A stretch of 64,000 nt of DNA from contig NZ_JBDVNC010000018.1 in NCBI RefSeq assembly GCF_039969785.1, positions 235,338 through 299,337 on the forward strand, read 5' to 3'. The DNA comes from Shimia sp039969785 (GTDB lineage: Bacteria > Pseudomonadota > Alphaproteobacteria > Rhodobacterales > Rhodobacteraceae). The notes below the pieces were generated by a model, which was not told the origin of the DNA, ran no database searches, and saw only the letters and a program-made list of their open reading frames with translations. This document shows positions 8,479 to 17,506 of this stretch, in pieces. Each line of letters opens with the position of its first letter. Position 1 is the first letter of the stretch. The position numbers were made by a program, and so were the translations under genes.

Positions 8479-8757
8479 TCACTCATTTTTCATCCCCGCC
8501 TGAGATGTGCCGACCCGCGCCTCTGCAAGCCACTCGAGGATTTCTTTCTTCAGATCGTGAATGCTGCTCAAGTAGTCTTCACGTAACCCATTGGACATCT
8601 GCTTGGCTCCAGACTCGGCTGACTTCAAATCGCTTGAAAGCCGTTCAAAGTCGGCGCACATTTCTTCCAGCGTGGCATGGAGGGGTCTAAGGCCCTCGAT
8701 CAATGAACTCGCCTGTGGGAAAGCGCGATGAATGTACTCGGATTGTCGACCTGACAT
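8479..8757 (-). CDS. Small helical protein of unknown function
   Basis: 92 residues from the ATG at 8757, chosen because GAGGA lies 7 nt upstream; the frame stays open to 8907 but the upstream ATG at 8805 has no ribosome-binding site. The sequence is rich in Leu, Glu and Ser with heptad-like spacing (LEEMCADFERLSSDLKSAES), so a coiled coil is likely. No signal peptide or membrane span. It is divergent from the regulator at 8913 and 256 bp upstream of the sulfatases. I do not recognise the family. Confidence 0.5.
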   Translation of the reverse strand: MSGRQSEYIHRAFPQASSLIEGLRPLHATLEEMCADFERLSSDLKSAESGAKQMSNGLREDYLSSIHDLKKEILEWLAEARVGTSQAGMKNE

Positions 8758-8912
8758 AACTCGGTCCTCGAAATCGGATGATCGTTCAAGGATGCGTCTA
8801 AACATGGCCGCTGCGTAGGTGTTACACGGTAGTATCCAACGTGACACGGCCTTCAATCGCGCTAGGTTTTCAACTAGCCTAAATCTACAGACGCCAAGGA
8901 AAACCAAGACTT

Positions 8913-10253
8913 ATGCCAAATCCGAACCAATCCATCGAGGCGCTGACTGATACGGACCTTGAGGCCAGCATGGCGCGTATTTTGCAGTCGCCCGAGTTCG
9001 TCGGATCGGCTCGAATGCAGGATTTCTTGTCTTATGTAGTGCACGAAGCAATTGAGGGGCGTGGCGATCAGATCCGCGCCAAGACGATTGCACAGGATAT
9101 CTATCGTCGCTCTGTCGCATCGGACGGAGATTCGGAAAACGTGGTGCGCGTCGATGCCAGGCGGTTACGGCGCAAGCTCGACAAATACTACGCTACCGAT
9201 GGCCTGAACGATGCAATCCGGATCCATATCGACAGTGGTGGCTACGCTCCGCGTTTTGAGATTCTTAACGTTAACGAGGCAGAACTCGAAGCTTCGGGTT
9301 TTAACGAGGCGCGAAATGACGGCGTTCCGAGAACAATCTTGGCAGCCCTCGTCATAGTTTTTGGCGTGATCGCCGTTCTCACCGCAGTGTTCTGGATGAC
9401 CTCAGAGCCAACGGAAACATCCAAAGTCCAGAACCAGCAAGAAGCTCAGAGACTGGCGCTACGGGAAAAATCGTACAAAGCCCTGCAGGCGGCAAACTAT
9501 GCGGAAGAAGCAAGAGACCTTCTGTTTCCGCTTTTTGACTTCAACCGTCAGAAGCAATCGCTGACGATGTTCCGGCAAGTGATCAAACTGGATCCGGAAA
9601 GCTTTGCGGGCTATGCTGGTGCCGCCCAGTCTCTTGCCACTCTTGCGCTCTTATCGCCCCAAAACCCTGACAAAGAAGCGTTCCTTCAGGACGCCAGATT
9701 AATGGCAGATATTGCGGTGTCCAAGGACCCTACCAAAGCTTGGTCGCTGTCCAGTGCTGCGTGGGTTGCCTTTGCCGAAGGTAACGAAGACAAAGCGATT
9801 AGATTATCGCAAAAGTCGATCGCCCTGGCCCCACGAGACGGGCACGTCCATGACTATTTTGGGTTGATTGCCTTATTCACGGGCGATTTCCCTTCAGCAT
9901 TGGATGCCTTGCGTCCAGAGAGGGAATTCGACCAGCCCAGCGATAGGCTTGGCCGTAAGAACGTTTATGCCGCCGCGAGTTTCCATTCGGGCCTCTATCA
10001 ACAAACCCTGAATCTTTTCGATGAAGTCGCAATGAGTGGCGGTCCCATCAGCCCGCCCAGACTGGCCTATAAAGCTGCCGCATTGGATGCATTGGGCAAG
10101 ACCGAGGCCGCTCGGGAACAGGTGCTCGATCTGCTGGAAACCTGGCCAAACGCAAGGGTCGACCAAGTATTGTTGAACTTCTTTCGTGATCCATTGCATG
10201 CAAATGATGTGAATGATCGCCTCCGTAAGCTGGGTTGGACTGCCGAAAATTAG
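8913..10253 (+). CDS. Membrane-spanning regulator with TPR sensor region
   Basis: 446 residues in three parts. Residues about 20-116 match the winged-helix-like N-terminal domain found in front of TolB/TPR or adenylate-cyclase modules (RMQDFLSYVVHEA, VVRVDARRLRRKLDKYY, IDSGGYAPRFE). One membrane helix follows at about 140-162, then a region of TPR-like helical repeats (about 170-440). This is a CadC/ToxR-like layout: DNA-binding part inside, repeat sensor outside. It is divergent from the small helical gene and the sulfatase cluster, so it is a good candidate for their regulator. The ATG at 8913 is close to the divergent start. Target and signal are inference. Confidence 0.75.
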   Translation: MPNPNQSIEALTDTDLEASMARILQSPEFVGSARMQDFLSYVVHEAIEGRGDQIRAKTIAQDIYRRSVASDGDSENVVRVDARRLRRKLDKYYATDGLNDAIRIHIDSGGYAPRFEILNVNEAELEASGFNEARNDGVPRTILAALVIVFGVIAVLTAVFWMTSEPTETSKVQNQQEAQRLALREKSYKALQAANYAEEARDLLFPLFDFNRQKQSLTMFRQVIKLDPESFAGYAGAAQSLATLALLSPQNPDKEAFLQDARLMADIAVSKDPTKAWSLSSAAWVAFAEGNEDKAIRLSQKSIALAPRDGHVHDYFGLIALFTGDFPSALDALRPEREFDQPSDRLGRKNVYAAASFHSGLYQQTLNLFDEVAMSGGPISPPRLAYKAAALDALGKTEAAREQVLDLLETWPNARVDQVLLNFFRDPLHANDVNDRLRKLGWTAEN

Positions 10254-10748
10254 CCATACAGATTTACATGCCGCGCAAGATTTCTATTGGAAGGTTTGGG
10301 CTCGAACTCGTCATTAACCTCTATGGCTCCCAATCATCTCTATGGGCCGTTTGTTGTGTTTTGCAAAGTCCGCTTTCTGCGCTTTACGGTCACTCGCACC
10401 TGATGAAGCATTCAGCACTCTGGGCTCCAACCAGTCATTGGTTGATGGGGCGCCGCATCGCGGCAAAAGACGCAAAAGCCCTTTTCTGTGGCATCCCGGA
10501 AATTCTGGTTGCCGAGACGAAGCAGCCCTTCGTCGCGGCCAGACCTTTATTAGCTTTAGGCTCGACCGAACTTTCGCTGTATATCATTTGAATGACTGCT
10601 GTGTTCGGGCTATGGATGACGAAGCGGCCAAAGGAGGACCGCCTCAAAACGGGTGCTTAGCATCAGATTGGACACCGCGCTATCCGTCCGGAATTTGAGC
10701 TTACCTGTGCGCAACGTCCGGCGTCTTAACAGCCCGACAGCGGGCATC
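10254..10748. other. Non-coding gap
   Basis: About 500 bp without a supported gene. Short open frames exist but none has a ribosome-binding site or familiar product. The right end runs into the phased repeat at 10749. Confidence 0.4.
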
Positions 10749-10787
10749 GATACCGACGCAATACCGACGTGATACCGACGCGCTGCC
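10749..10787 (-). repeat. Phased CGTCGGTAT repeat, copy A
   Basis: Three CGTCGGTAT units, read on the minus strand, spaced exactly 11 bp apart (plus-strand ATACCGACG at 10750, 10761, 10772) and preceded by GGCAGCG. The same array occurs at 46229, 48085 and 50222. It lies 47 bp past the end of the CurA-type reductase gene. Confidence 0.8.
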
Positions 10788-10834
10788 GATCGGGGTTTTG
10801 CAGCGTTAACCGGGGTTTGTGGGGCGAATCGGGG

Positions 10835-11875
10835 TCAGATCACTTTGACCAGCAATTTCCCCATGTTTTTGCCGGTCAACAATCCGCGAAACGCTGCCGG
10901 GGCGTTTTCAAGACCTTCGACGATATCCTCGGTGTGTTTGACCTGACCTGCCGCAATTGCTGGTCCAACTTCGCGCAAAAACTCGGGATACCGGTCAAAA
11001 TGATTTGAGATGATAAAACCGTTTACGGACAGGTGCTTCACAAGAATAGACTGCCACAGGCGTGGGGCTGTCAGGCTTTCCATCGCGGCATTTGCGCCAA
11101 GGTTACCCGCATTATACCACGCGATCATACCGCATAAAGGAATGCGCCCATGCGCGTTCATTAGGGGCAAAACGGCCTCTAACACTTTGCCGCCGACATT
11201 TTCAAAGTAGATGTCTATGCCGTCCGGACAATGTTGTTTCAACGCCTCACGCAGGTCGCGCGCGCCCTCAAAAGCACGATGATCGATACAGGCATCAAAC
11301 CCGTAAACCTCTGTTGCCATTGAGCATTTCGCTTCTCCGCCGGCAATTCCGACAACACGCAATCCGCGCATCCTGGCAACCTGTCCAACCATTGATCCAA
11401 CCGGTCCGGTGGCGGCACCCACCACCACGGTCTCGCCCTTTTGGGGGTGGCCCAGTTCGGTCAGTCCGTACCAGCCAGTAAACCCGGGCATACCCAAAAC
11501 ACCCAGCGCCGTGGTGATCGGAGCAAGAGCAGGATCAAGTTTGCGCATTTCAACCGGTTTGGCGATGCCATGCGTGGCCCATCCGGTCATCGTCAGAGCA
11601 AAGTCGCCGGGCACAAATTCCGGGGCGTTCGATGCGATCACTTCCCCCACAGCGCCGCCAGCCATCAGGTCGTCAATCCCAATCCCGGCGGCATAGGATT
11701 TTGCATCATCCATGCGGCCGCGCATATAGGGATCAAGCGAGAAATAGTGTGCCTTTATAAGAACTTCACCGTCACCTAGGGCAGGAATCTCCACGGTTTC
11801 AAGGCGGAAATTGTCGTTCCGGGGGGCGCCGTCCGGGCGGCTGGCCAGCACGATGCGCTGCATTTGATCTGTCAT
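10835..11875 (-). CDS. NADP-dependent oxidoreductase (CurA/leukotriene reductase type)
   Basis: 346-residue zinc-free medium-chain reductase, probably reducing the C=C bond of alpha,beta-unsaturated ketones or aldehydes with NADPH. Seen: N-terminal GroES-like part with SLDPYMRGRM (about 46-55) and the family signature TALGVLGMPGFTGWYGL (about 124-140), Rossmann loop VVVGAATGPVGSMVGQ and VGIAGGEAKC for the NADP phosphate side, FENVGG and a C-terminal KNMGKLLVKV. The ATG at 11875 has AAGGAG; the frame upstream to 12043 overlaps the divergent suhB-like gene and is rejected. Stand-alone gene; natural substrate unknown. Confidence 0.9.
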   Translation of the reverse strand: MTDQMQRIVLASRPDGAPRNDNFRLETVEIPALGDGEVLIKAHYFSLDPYMRGRMDDAKSYAAGIGIDDLMAGGAVGEVIASNAPEFVPGDFALTMTGWATHGIAKPVEMRKLDPALAPITTALGVLGMPGFTGWYGLTELGHPQKGETVVVGAATGPVGSMVGQVARMRGLRVVGIAGGEAKCSMATEVYGFDACIDHRAFEGARDLREALKQHCPDGIDIYFENVGGKVLEAVLPLMNAHGRIPLCGMIAWYNAGNLGANAAMESLTAPRLWQSILVKHLSVNGFIISNHFDRYPEFLREVGPAIAAGQVKHTEDIVEGLENAPAAFRGLLTGKNMGKLLVKVI

Positions 11876-12027
11876 GGCGCGTCTCCTTTTGGGTTTGCCG
11901 CACAGCCTGAGCGCGAAAGCTTTGATTGGCAAGGGCAGGCAGGCTTTGGTAACGCAGCGTTTTCCCGGGGTTGGCAAACGGGACCGGGCGGCGTATACGC
12001 GCGCTCTGAGCCAAAAGGAGCCGTGCC

Positions 12028-12819
12028 ATGACGGGCAGCGCAAATCTCAACATCATGATGAAGGCCGCCCGCAAAGCGGGCCGTTCGCTGGTCAAAGACT
12101 TTCGCGAGGTCGAAAACCTTCAGGTGTCGATGAAAGGCGCAGGCGATTTCGTCAGCCGCGCCGATGTCGCGGCAGAAGAAATTCTGAAAGAAGAATTGCT
12201 GGGCGCACGCCCAACCTATGGCTGGCTTGCCGAGGAAAGCGACGAGATCCCGGGCAAAGACCCGACCCGCCGCTGGATCGTTGACCCATTGGATGGGACC
12301 ACCAACTATCTTCACGGTTTGCCACATTGGGCGATCTCAATCGCGCTTGAGCACAAGGGTGAAATCGTGGCTGGCGTGGTGTTTGATGCCGCCAAAGACG
12401 AGATGTTCTATGCCGAAAAAGGGCAGGGCGCCTGGTTGAACGATAACCTGCGTTTGCGGGTCTCAGGCCGCTCACGCATGATCGAGTCGATCTTTGCCAC
12501 CGGATTGCCCTTTGGTGCACGCACCGATTTGCCCGCCACGTTGCAGGATCTGGCGCGGTTGTCGCCTGCAACTGCTGGTGTGCGTCGCTGGGGCGCTGCG
12601 GCGCTGGACATGGCGTATGTGGCGGCTGGTCGATACGAGGGTTTCTGGGAACGCACCTTGCAGCCATGGGATATTGCTGCCGGCATTATCATCGTGAAAG
12701 AAGCGGGTGGATTTGTTCAACCGCTGAACCCCGCAGGTGACATCTTTGAGGATGGCGATCTGATCTGTGGCAACGAACCGATTTTTGATCAATTTGCCAA
12801 GGTCATCCGCAACATCTGA
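12028..12819 (+). CDS. suhB: Inositol-monophosphatase family protein (SuhB-like)
   Basis: 263-residue Mg-dependent sugar/inositol phosphatase. Metal-site motifs: AEES with Glu69-Glu70, DPLDGTTN at about 86-93, and PWDIAAGIIIVKEAGG near the C-terminus. Length and motif spacing match SuhB/IMPase. An AAAAGGAG Shine-Dalgarno precedes the ATG; the divergent CurA-type gene has nearly the same leader. In enteric bacteria SuhB also joins the rRNA antitermination complex; whether that holds here is unknown. Ends 20 bp before the convergent GFA gene. Confidence 0.92.
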   Translation: MTGSANLNIMMKAARKAGRSLVKDFREVENLQVSMKGAGDFVSRADVAAEEILKEELLGARPTYGWLAEESDEIPGKDPTRRWIVDPLDGTTNYLHGLPHWAISIALEHKGEIVAGVVFDAAKDEMFYAEKGQGAWLNDNLRLRVSGRSRMIESIFATGLPFGARTDLPATLQDLARLSPATAGVRRWGAAALDMAYVAAGRYEGFWERTLQPWDIAAGIIIVKEAGGFVQPLNPAGDIFEDGDLICGNEPIFDQFAKVIRNI

Positions 12820-12839
12820 GACAATTGTTGTCGCTGACG

Positions 12840-13208
12840 TCAGGGTTTGCGGTCTGATGGATGGTTCACGCCATCTGCCCAGCCAATGTCGCCTAAATCC
12901 CGGGGGTTGACCCCGTCGAGCGCCCCAAGATTGACGCCATATTCGTTTGGATTTGAGCGGCGCTGATGGTGCGTGTATATCCCGCAGGTTTTGCAGAAAT
13001 AATGTTTCGCGGTGCCTGTATTCCATTGATAAAGCGTCAGATTGTCGGCCCCTTTGACGATCTCGATGCCATCCAGCGGCGCAGTGACGGCCGCAGCCCC
13101 GCGACGGCGGCAAAACGAACAATCACATCGACGCGCCGTATTCAATCCATCGCTCAGGTCGACACGCAATTCTACGGCGCCGCAATGGCAGGTTAATTTG
13201 GTACTCAT
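12840..13208 (-). CDS. GFA-domain zinc protein
   Basis: 122 residues of the glutathione-dependent formaldehyde-activating (GFA) family. Zinc ligands are visible as CHCG (about 8-11), CDCSFC (about 28-33) and CKTCG near 72-76. Members are often of unsettled enzymatic function and many are not true Gfa synthases. Its ATG overlaps the stop of the rhomboid gene (ATGA), so the two are translationally coupled. A second GFA gene is at 31095. Confidence 0.88.
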   Translation of the reverse strand: MSTKLTCHCGAVELRVDLSDGLNTARRCDCSFCRRRGAAAVTAPLDGIEIVKGADNLTLYQWNTGTAKHYFCKTCGIYTHHQRRSNPNEYGVNLGALDGVNPRDLGDIGWADGVNHPSDRKP

Positions 13209-13951
13209 CGACGTCTCCTGACAGATGGAATTGTGCTTTGGGACAGGCGGTATTTGGTTTCAGGGTGCGGTGGTGCGCCATGTGTCGAACGCCAGAAATT
13301 CGGACCACCAAGGCGCAGCCAGACCGGAAGGGTCAGCAAAACGCCAGCCACAAATCCACCGGCATGGGCCCAATAAGCGACGCCGCCTGCGTTGCCGTTT
13401 CCTGTCACTCCGCTGAACACTTGCAGACCAAACCAGACGCCCAGCACGATCCATGCGCGGATGGTGAATATTTTGAAGAAGATGATAATGATCAGGATCA
13501 CGTCCACGCGTGCCCTGGGGAACATCAACAGATATCCGCCCATCACCCCGGCAATGGCACCGGATGCGCCGATCATCGGGATATTGCTATAGGGGTCAGG
13601 CGCCATCTGGGCCAAAGCAGCACCCACCCCGCTGAGAAGATAAAACACCAGAAAGCCGATATGGCCCATCTCGTCTTCCATGTTGTCGCCAAATATCCAC
13701 AGAAACAGCATGTTCCCCGCCAGATGCATCCAGCCCGCATGCAGGAACATAGACGTGACTGGGGTATGCAGGTTGTAGCCGTGATACACCTCACCCGGGA
13801 TCAGCGCCCAATTTTGGTAGTAGAGTGCCAGACGGTAGTCATCGCCCATAATCGGCAATTGCAGCAGGAAGATCCCGACATTCAGCAGGATCAGGGCGTA
13901 GACAACATAGGGCGTGCGCCCCGACGGGTTGTGATCGCGTATTGGAAACAT
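13205..13951 (-). CDS. Rhomboid-family intramembrane serine protease
   Basis: 248 residues with about six or seven membrane helices. Catalytic dyad: Ser130 in GASGAIAGVMGGYL and His196 in YWAHAGGFVAG; HLAGNMLFLWIFG (about 76-88) gives the conserved HxxGNM. This is the alphaproteobacterial group starting MFPIRDHNPSG, so the ATG at 13951 is preferred even though its Shine-Dalgarno is weak; a start at 14053 would lie inside putA. It begins 31 bp after putA on the same strand. Natural substrate unknown. Confidence 0.93.
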   Translation of the reverse strand: MFPIRDHNPSGRTPYVVYALILLNVGIFLLQLPIMGDDYRLALYYQNWALIPGEVYHGYNLHTPVTSMFLHAGWMHLAGNMLFLWIFGDNMEDEMGHIGFLVFYLLSGVGAALAQMAPDPYSNIPMIGASGAIAGVMGGYLLMFPRARVDVILIIIIFFKIFTIRAWIVLGVWFGLQVFSGVTGNGNAGGVAYWAHAGGFVAGVLLTLPVWLRLGGPNFWRSTHGAPPHPETKYRLSQSTIPSVRRRR

Positions 13952-13982
13952 GCGGCCAAGCTGGGGGGAATTGGCCGGGGCG

Positions 13983-16900
13983 TCAAGCCGATCCCCCCAA
14001 AAGCGCTGCGTTTCCGCCGGCTGCTGTTGTGTCGGCACAAACGTGACGTTCACCGCGCACCCGTGTCGTATCGGGCAAGCCGGTGATCAGCGGCAGGATG
14101 GGCCCTGGACGGTTCGCCAGTGCCTGCGCATAGGTGCGCGCGTTTTCGATGTCGCCCCACCAAAGCACACCGGAAAAACCTTGCAGTGTTTCCAGAGCTT
14201 TGGGCGGCAAGTCACCATGTCCGGCAATTGCGCGCCCACCAAGTGCCGTGACGCTTTCGACCTGCGTCTGAGCGGCCTGTGCCCCTGGGCCAAGGCACAA
14301 CACGGGCGGGCGCGCAAAGGTGCTGAGGCGATTGGATTCACCCGTCGGGCCGGGCAGGGACGTTGTTTGGGTTGGTGCGCCCTCGGGGCAGTTTAAGATC
14401 AGGCCCTGCAGAATGTCTTGCGGCATTGGAGCGGCCCAGTTTGCACCGATTTGGGGCGCGACAGCAGAAAACCGCGACAGATAATGCGGCCCGCCTGCCT
14501 TGGGTCCCGTCCCGGACAAGCCTTCGCCACCAAAGGGCTGGCTGCCGACAATTGCACCGATCTGGTTGCGGTTTATGTAAATATTGCCCGCCTGCACCCG
14601 GTCGGACACGTGCTGAACCCGGTCGTCGATGCGGGTTTGCAGGCCAAAGGTCAGACCGTACCCTGTGGCGTTGATGGCATCGATGACGTCGTCCAATTCG
14701 TTGGATTTGAACGTTGCAACGTGCAGAACCGGGCCAAAGATTTCCCGCTTCAGTTCGGCAATTCCGTTCACCTGAATCAGGGTCGGCGCAATAAAGGTGC
14801 CGGTTTGCGGAGTGGCGATTTGAAACAGGACGCGCCCCTCGTGTTGTGCCTGCGCGATATGATCCGCGATGCCGGAGCGCGCGGCGTCGTCAATGACCGG
14901 GCCGCTGTCTGTGCTAATTGCCCATGGATCACCAAGAGACAGCTCCTTCATCGCCCCTTTCAGCATTTCTAACAGGCTGGTTGCGATGTCTTCCTGAACG
15001 TACAGACATCTGAGCGCCGAGCACCGCTGGCCGGCAGATTGGAAGGCGCTTTCAACAATGGCTGTCACCGCCTGTTCCGGAAGGGCCGTTGAATCGACGA
15101 TCATCGCGTTTAGCCCGCCAGTTTCGGCAATCAAGGGCGCGCCCGGTGATAGATGATTGGCCATCGTTGCGCGAATGTGTTTGGCCGTCGCTGTTGAGCC
15201 GGTGAACGCCACGCCGTTGACGCGCGGATCTGAAGTGAGGGCGGCGCCTACTGTGGCTCCGGCCCCCGGCAATAGTTGCAAGGCGGTTTGCGGTACGCCG
15301 GCCTCGTGCATCAAAGTGACGGCCAGGTGGGCGATCAATGGCGTCTGATCTGCAGGTTTAGCAAGAACGGCATTGCCCGCGGCCAAAGCGGCAGACACCT
15401 GTCCGCTGAATATCGCCAGTGGGAAGTTCCATGGGCTGATGCACGTGAACACCCCCGCTGGTGTCGCACTGGGGGCATTGGCCGCATAATACCGTAAGAA
15501 GTCGACAGCTTCACGCAATTCCGCCACCGCATCCAGAGGCGTTTTACCGGCCTCGCGTGCGAGTAACGCAAAAAGCTCGCCGTAGTGGCTTTCGAACAAA
15601 TCAGCGGCGCGGTTCAATATGATGCCGCGTTGTTCCGCGGATGCGTCCCAGATGGCGGCCCCGGCAAGCGCAGTTTCGATGTCTGCGGCGCTGGCATTCG
15701 CTACGCTACCTGGCGAATCTGACGGCAGGAACGGGTTGCCGACTGGTTCTGCTGCCAGGGGAGCAGGCGTACCGGTAACGAGCGGCGCGGCATGCCAAAT
15801 CTTGTCCTTGAATGGCGCGCGGACAATATCCAGCTGGTCCAGCGTGGGTACATCCGTCAGGTCAAATCCAAGCGAATTTACGCGCTCTGGCTCAAACAGT
15901 TCCGGCCCGCGAGGGAGTGCCTTTGGCGTGTCGATCAAGTTAAACGGATCGGTTGCGACGACCTCGGCGGGCACGTCTTCATCTACGATTTGATTTACAA
16001 ACGAGCTGTTGGCGCCGTTCTCCAACAGGCGCCGCACGAGATAGGCCAGAAGGTCGCGATGCGCGCCGACCGGGGCATAGATGCGGCAACGAGTGCTTTG
16101 GGTTGTGTGAACAATGTCATGCAAAGCTTCACCCATGCCGTGTAAGCGCTGGAATTCAAAGGCTGTATTGTCATTCGCCATATCCAGAATTGCCGCCACT
16201 GTGTGCGCGTTGTGAGTGGCAAATTGCGGATAAATCCGGTCGGTCATATTCAGGAGCGCGCGCGCGTTGGCGATATAGGAAACATCGGTCGCGGCTTTGT
16301 TAGTAAACACTGGAAAGCCGTCAATCCCAAGCACCTGAGCCCGCTTGATTTCCGTATCCCAATAAGCGCCTTTCACAAGGCGAACCATGATCTTACGGTC
16401 ATATCTTTGCGCAAGCTCATAAAGGTATGCAAGCGTCGCACCGGCGCGTTTGCCATATGCTTGCACAACCACACCAAACCCATCCCATCCGGCAAGCGCC
16501 GGTTCCGCCAGAACGTCTTCGATCACATCCATAGAGATCGAAAGGCGGTCGGCCTCTTCTGCGTCGATATTAAGCCCCATACCGGCGGACTTGGCGAGCA
16601 ACGCCAAAGACCGCAATCGTGGAACAAGTTCTTCCATCACACGGTCTTTTTGCGCGATTTCATAGCGTGGGTGCAGAGCTGAAAGTTTGACAGAGATGCC
16701 GGGATTTTGACGGATGTCATCATGCTTGCAGGCCGAAGCGATTGCAGAAATCGCACGGCTATAGGCCAGATGATAACGCATTGCGTCAGCATCCGTTTTG
16801 GCAGCCTCGCCCAACATGTCGTAGGAGTAGGTATATCCCTTTTTCTCCATATTCGCAGCGCGTTCCATCGCAGAGGTAATGTCTTCTCCCAGCACAAACT

Positions 16901-17402
16901 GGCGCCCCATTTCCTTCATCGCGCGCGCCACTGCCGTGCGAATGACCGGTTCACCTAACCGTTTGACGGCGCCGCGCAATGTACCGATCAGACCCGGTTC
17001 ATGATCGTCCAGAACCTTGCCGGTCAACATCAGCGCCCATGTAGAGGCGTTGACCAGAGACGACGCCGATCCGCCCAAATGCTTGCCCCAGTCGGACGGC
17101 GCAATTTTGTCCTCGATAAGCGCATCAATGGTTTCCGCATCTGGCACGCGCAGCAACGCTTCGGCCAGACACATCAGCGCAATGCCCTCATCCGTAGACA
17201 GCCCGTATTCGGCCAGAAAGACCTCCATCATTCCCGGGTCGGAGCGGTCACGAATGGCGCGCACCAGATCAGCCGCCTGCGCGCAAATGCGTGTCCTGTC
17301 CTGTTGCGTCAATTCCGCCTGATTGCACAGGTTCGACAGCAATACAGCCTCATCACAATAGGTCGAGGTGTCGATCAGAGAACGGGCAGGTGACATTGAC
17401 AT
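13983..17402 (-). CDS. putA: Bifunctional proline dehydrogenase / P5C dehydrogenase
   Basis: About 1139 residues. Converts proline to glutamate: an FAD proline dehydrogenase barrel (about 140-470; VKLSALHPRYE, VRLVKGAYWD, FATHNAHTVAA) and an NAD aldehyde dehydrogenase (about 560-1000; ISPWNFPLAIFSG, ETGGLNAMIVD, SAGQRCSALRCL with the catalytic Cys, EIFGPVLHV). A C-terminal extension of about 130 residues follows. There is no N-terminal ribbon-helix-helix, so it should not regulate itself as the E. coli enzyme does; the divergent Lrp-type gene fills that role. Of several in-frame ATGs the one at 17402 is best placed behind TGGAG. Membrane-associated enzyme. Confidence 0.95.
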   Translation of the reverse strand: MSMSPARSLIDTSTYCDEAVLLSNLCNQAELTQQDRTRICAQAADLVRAIRDRSDPGMMEVFLAEYGLSTDEGIALMCLAEALLRVPDAETIDALIEDKIAPSDWGKHLGGSASSLVNASTWALMLTGKVLDDHEPGLIGTLRGAVKRLGEPVIRTAVARAMKEMGRQFVLGEDITSAMERAANMEKKGYTYSYDMLGEAAKTDADAMRYHLAYSRAISAIASACKHDDIRQNPGISVKLSALHPRYEIAQKDRVMEELVPRLRSLALLAKSAGMGLNIDAEEADRLSISMDVIEDVLAEPALAGWDGFGVVVQAYGKRAGATLAYLYELAQRYDRKIMVRLVKGAYWDTEIKRAQVLGIDGFPVFTNKAATDVSYIANARALLNMTDRIYPQFATHNAHTVAAILDMANDNTAFEFQRLHGMGEALHDIVHTTQSTRCRIYAPVGAHRDLLAYLVRRLLENGANSSFVNQIVDEDVPAEVVATDPFNLIDTPKALPRGPELFEPERVNSLGFDLTDVPTLDQLDIVRAPFKDKIWHAAPLVTGTPAPLAAEPVGNPFLPSDSPGSVANASAADIETALAGAAIWDASAEQRGIILNRAADLFESHYGELFALLAREAGKTPLDAVAELREAVDFLRYYAANAPSATPAGVFTCISPWNFPLAIFSGQVSAALAAGNAVLAKPADQTPLIAHLAVTLMHEAGVPQTALQLLPGAGATVGAALTSDPRVNGVAFTGSTATAKHIRATMANHLSPGAPLIAETGGLNAMIVDSTALPEQAVTAIVESAFQSAGQRCSALRCLYVQEDIATSLLEMLKGAMKELSLGDPWAISTDSGPVIDDAARSGIADHIAQAQHEGRVLFQIATPQTGTFIAPTLIQVNGIAELKREIFGPVLHVATFKSNELDDVIDAINATGYGLTFGLQTRIDDRVQHVSDRVQAGNIYINRNQIGAIVGSQPFGGEGLSGTGPKAGGPHYLSRFSAVAPQIGANWAAPMPQDILQGLILNCPEGAPTQTTSLPGPTGESNRLSTFARPPVLCLGPGAQAAQTQVESVTALGGRAIAGHGDLPPKALETLQGFSGVLWWGDIENARTYAQALANRPGPILPLITGLPDTTRVRGERHVCADTTAAGGNAALLGGSA

Positions 17403-17506
17403 AGCGGGCTCCATTGGTTTCCGATAGTGTATGGTCTAATTCGCAGGAAGAACGCCCGAATTTGACGGATATGTCGGCCAAAGCGTCTGAATTTTGGAGA
17501 AATGAT

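Noticed and set aside
8223..8486. N-terminal extension of the second sulfatase to 8486
   Set aside because: The signal peptide and a strong GAGGAGG support the ATG at 8222; the upstream codons are not protein-like.
10741..10800. CRISPR-like array from the regularly spaced repeats
   Set aside because: Units are 7-9 bp with 2-4-bp spacers and no cas genes; a phased short repeat, not a CRISPR.
13238..14086. A 282-codon plus-strand frame opposite the rhomboid gene
   Set aside because: The minus strand encodes a complete rhomboid with Ser/His dyad; the plus frame is a Gln/His-rich shadow.
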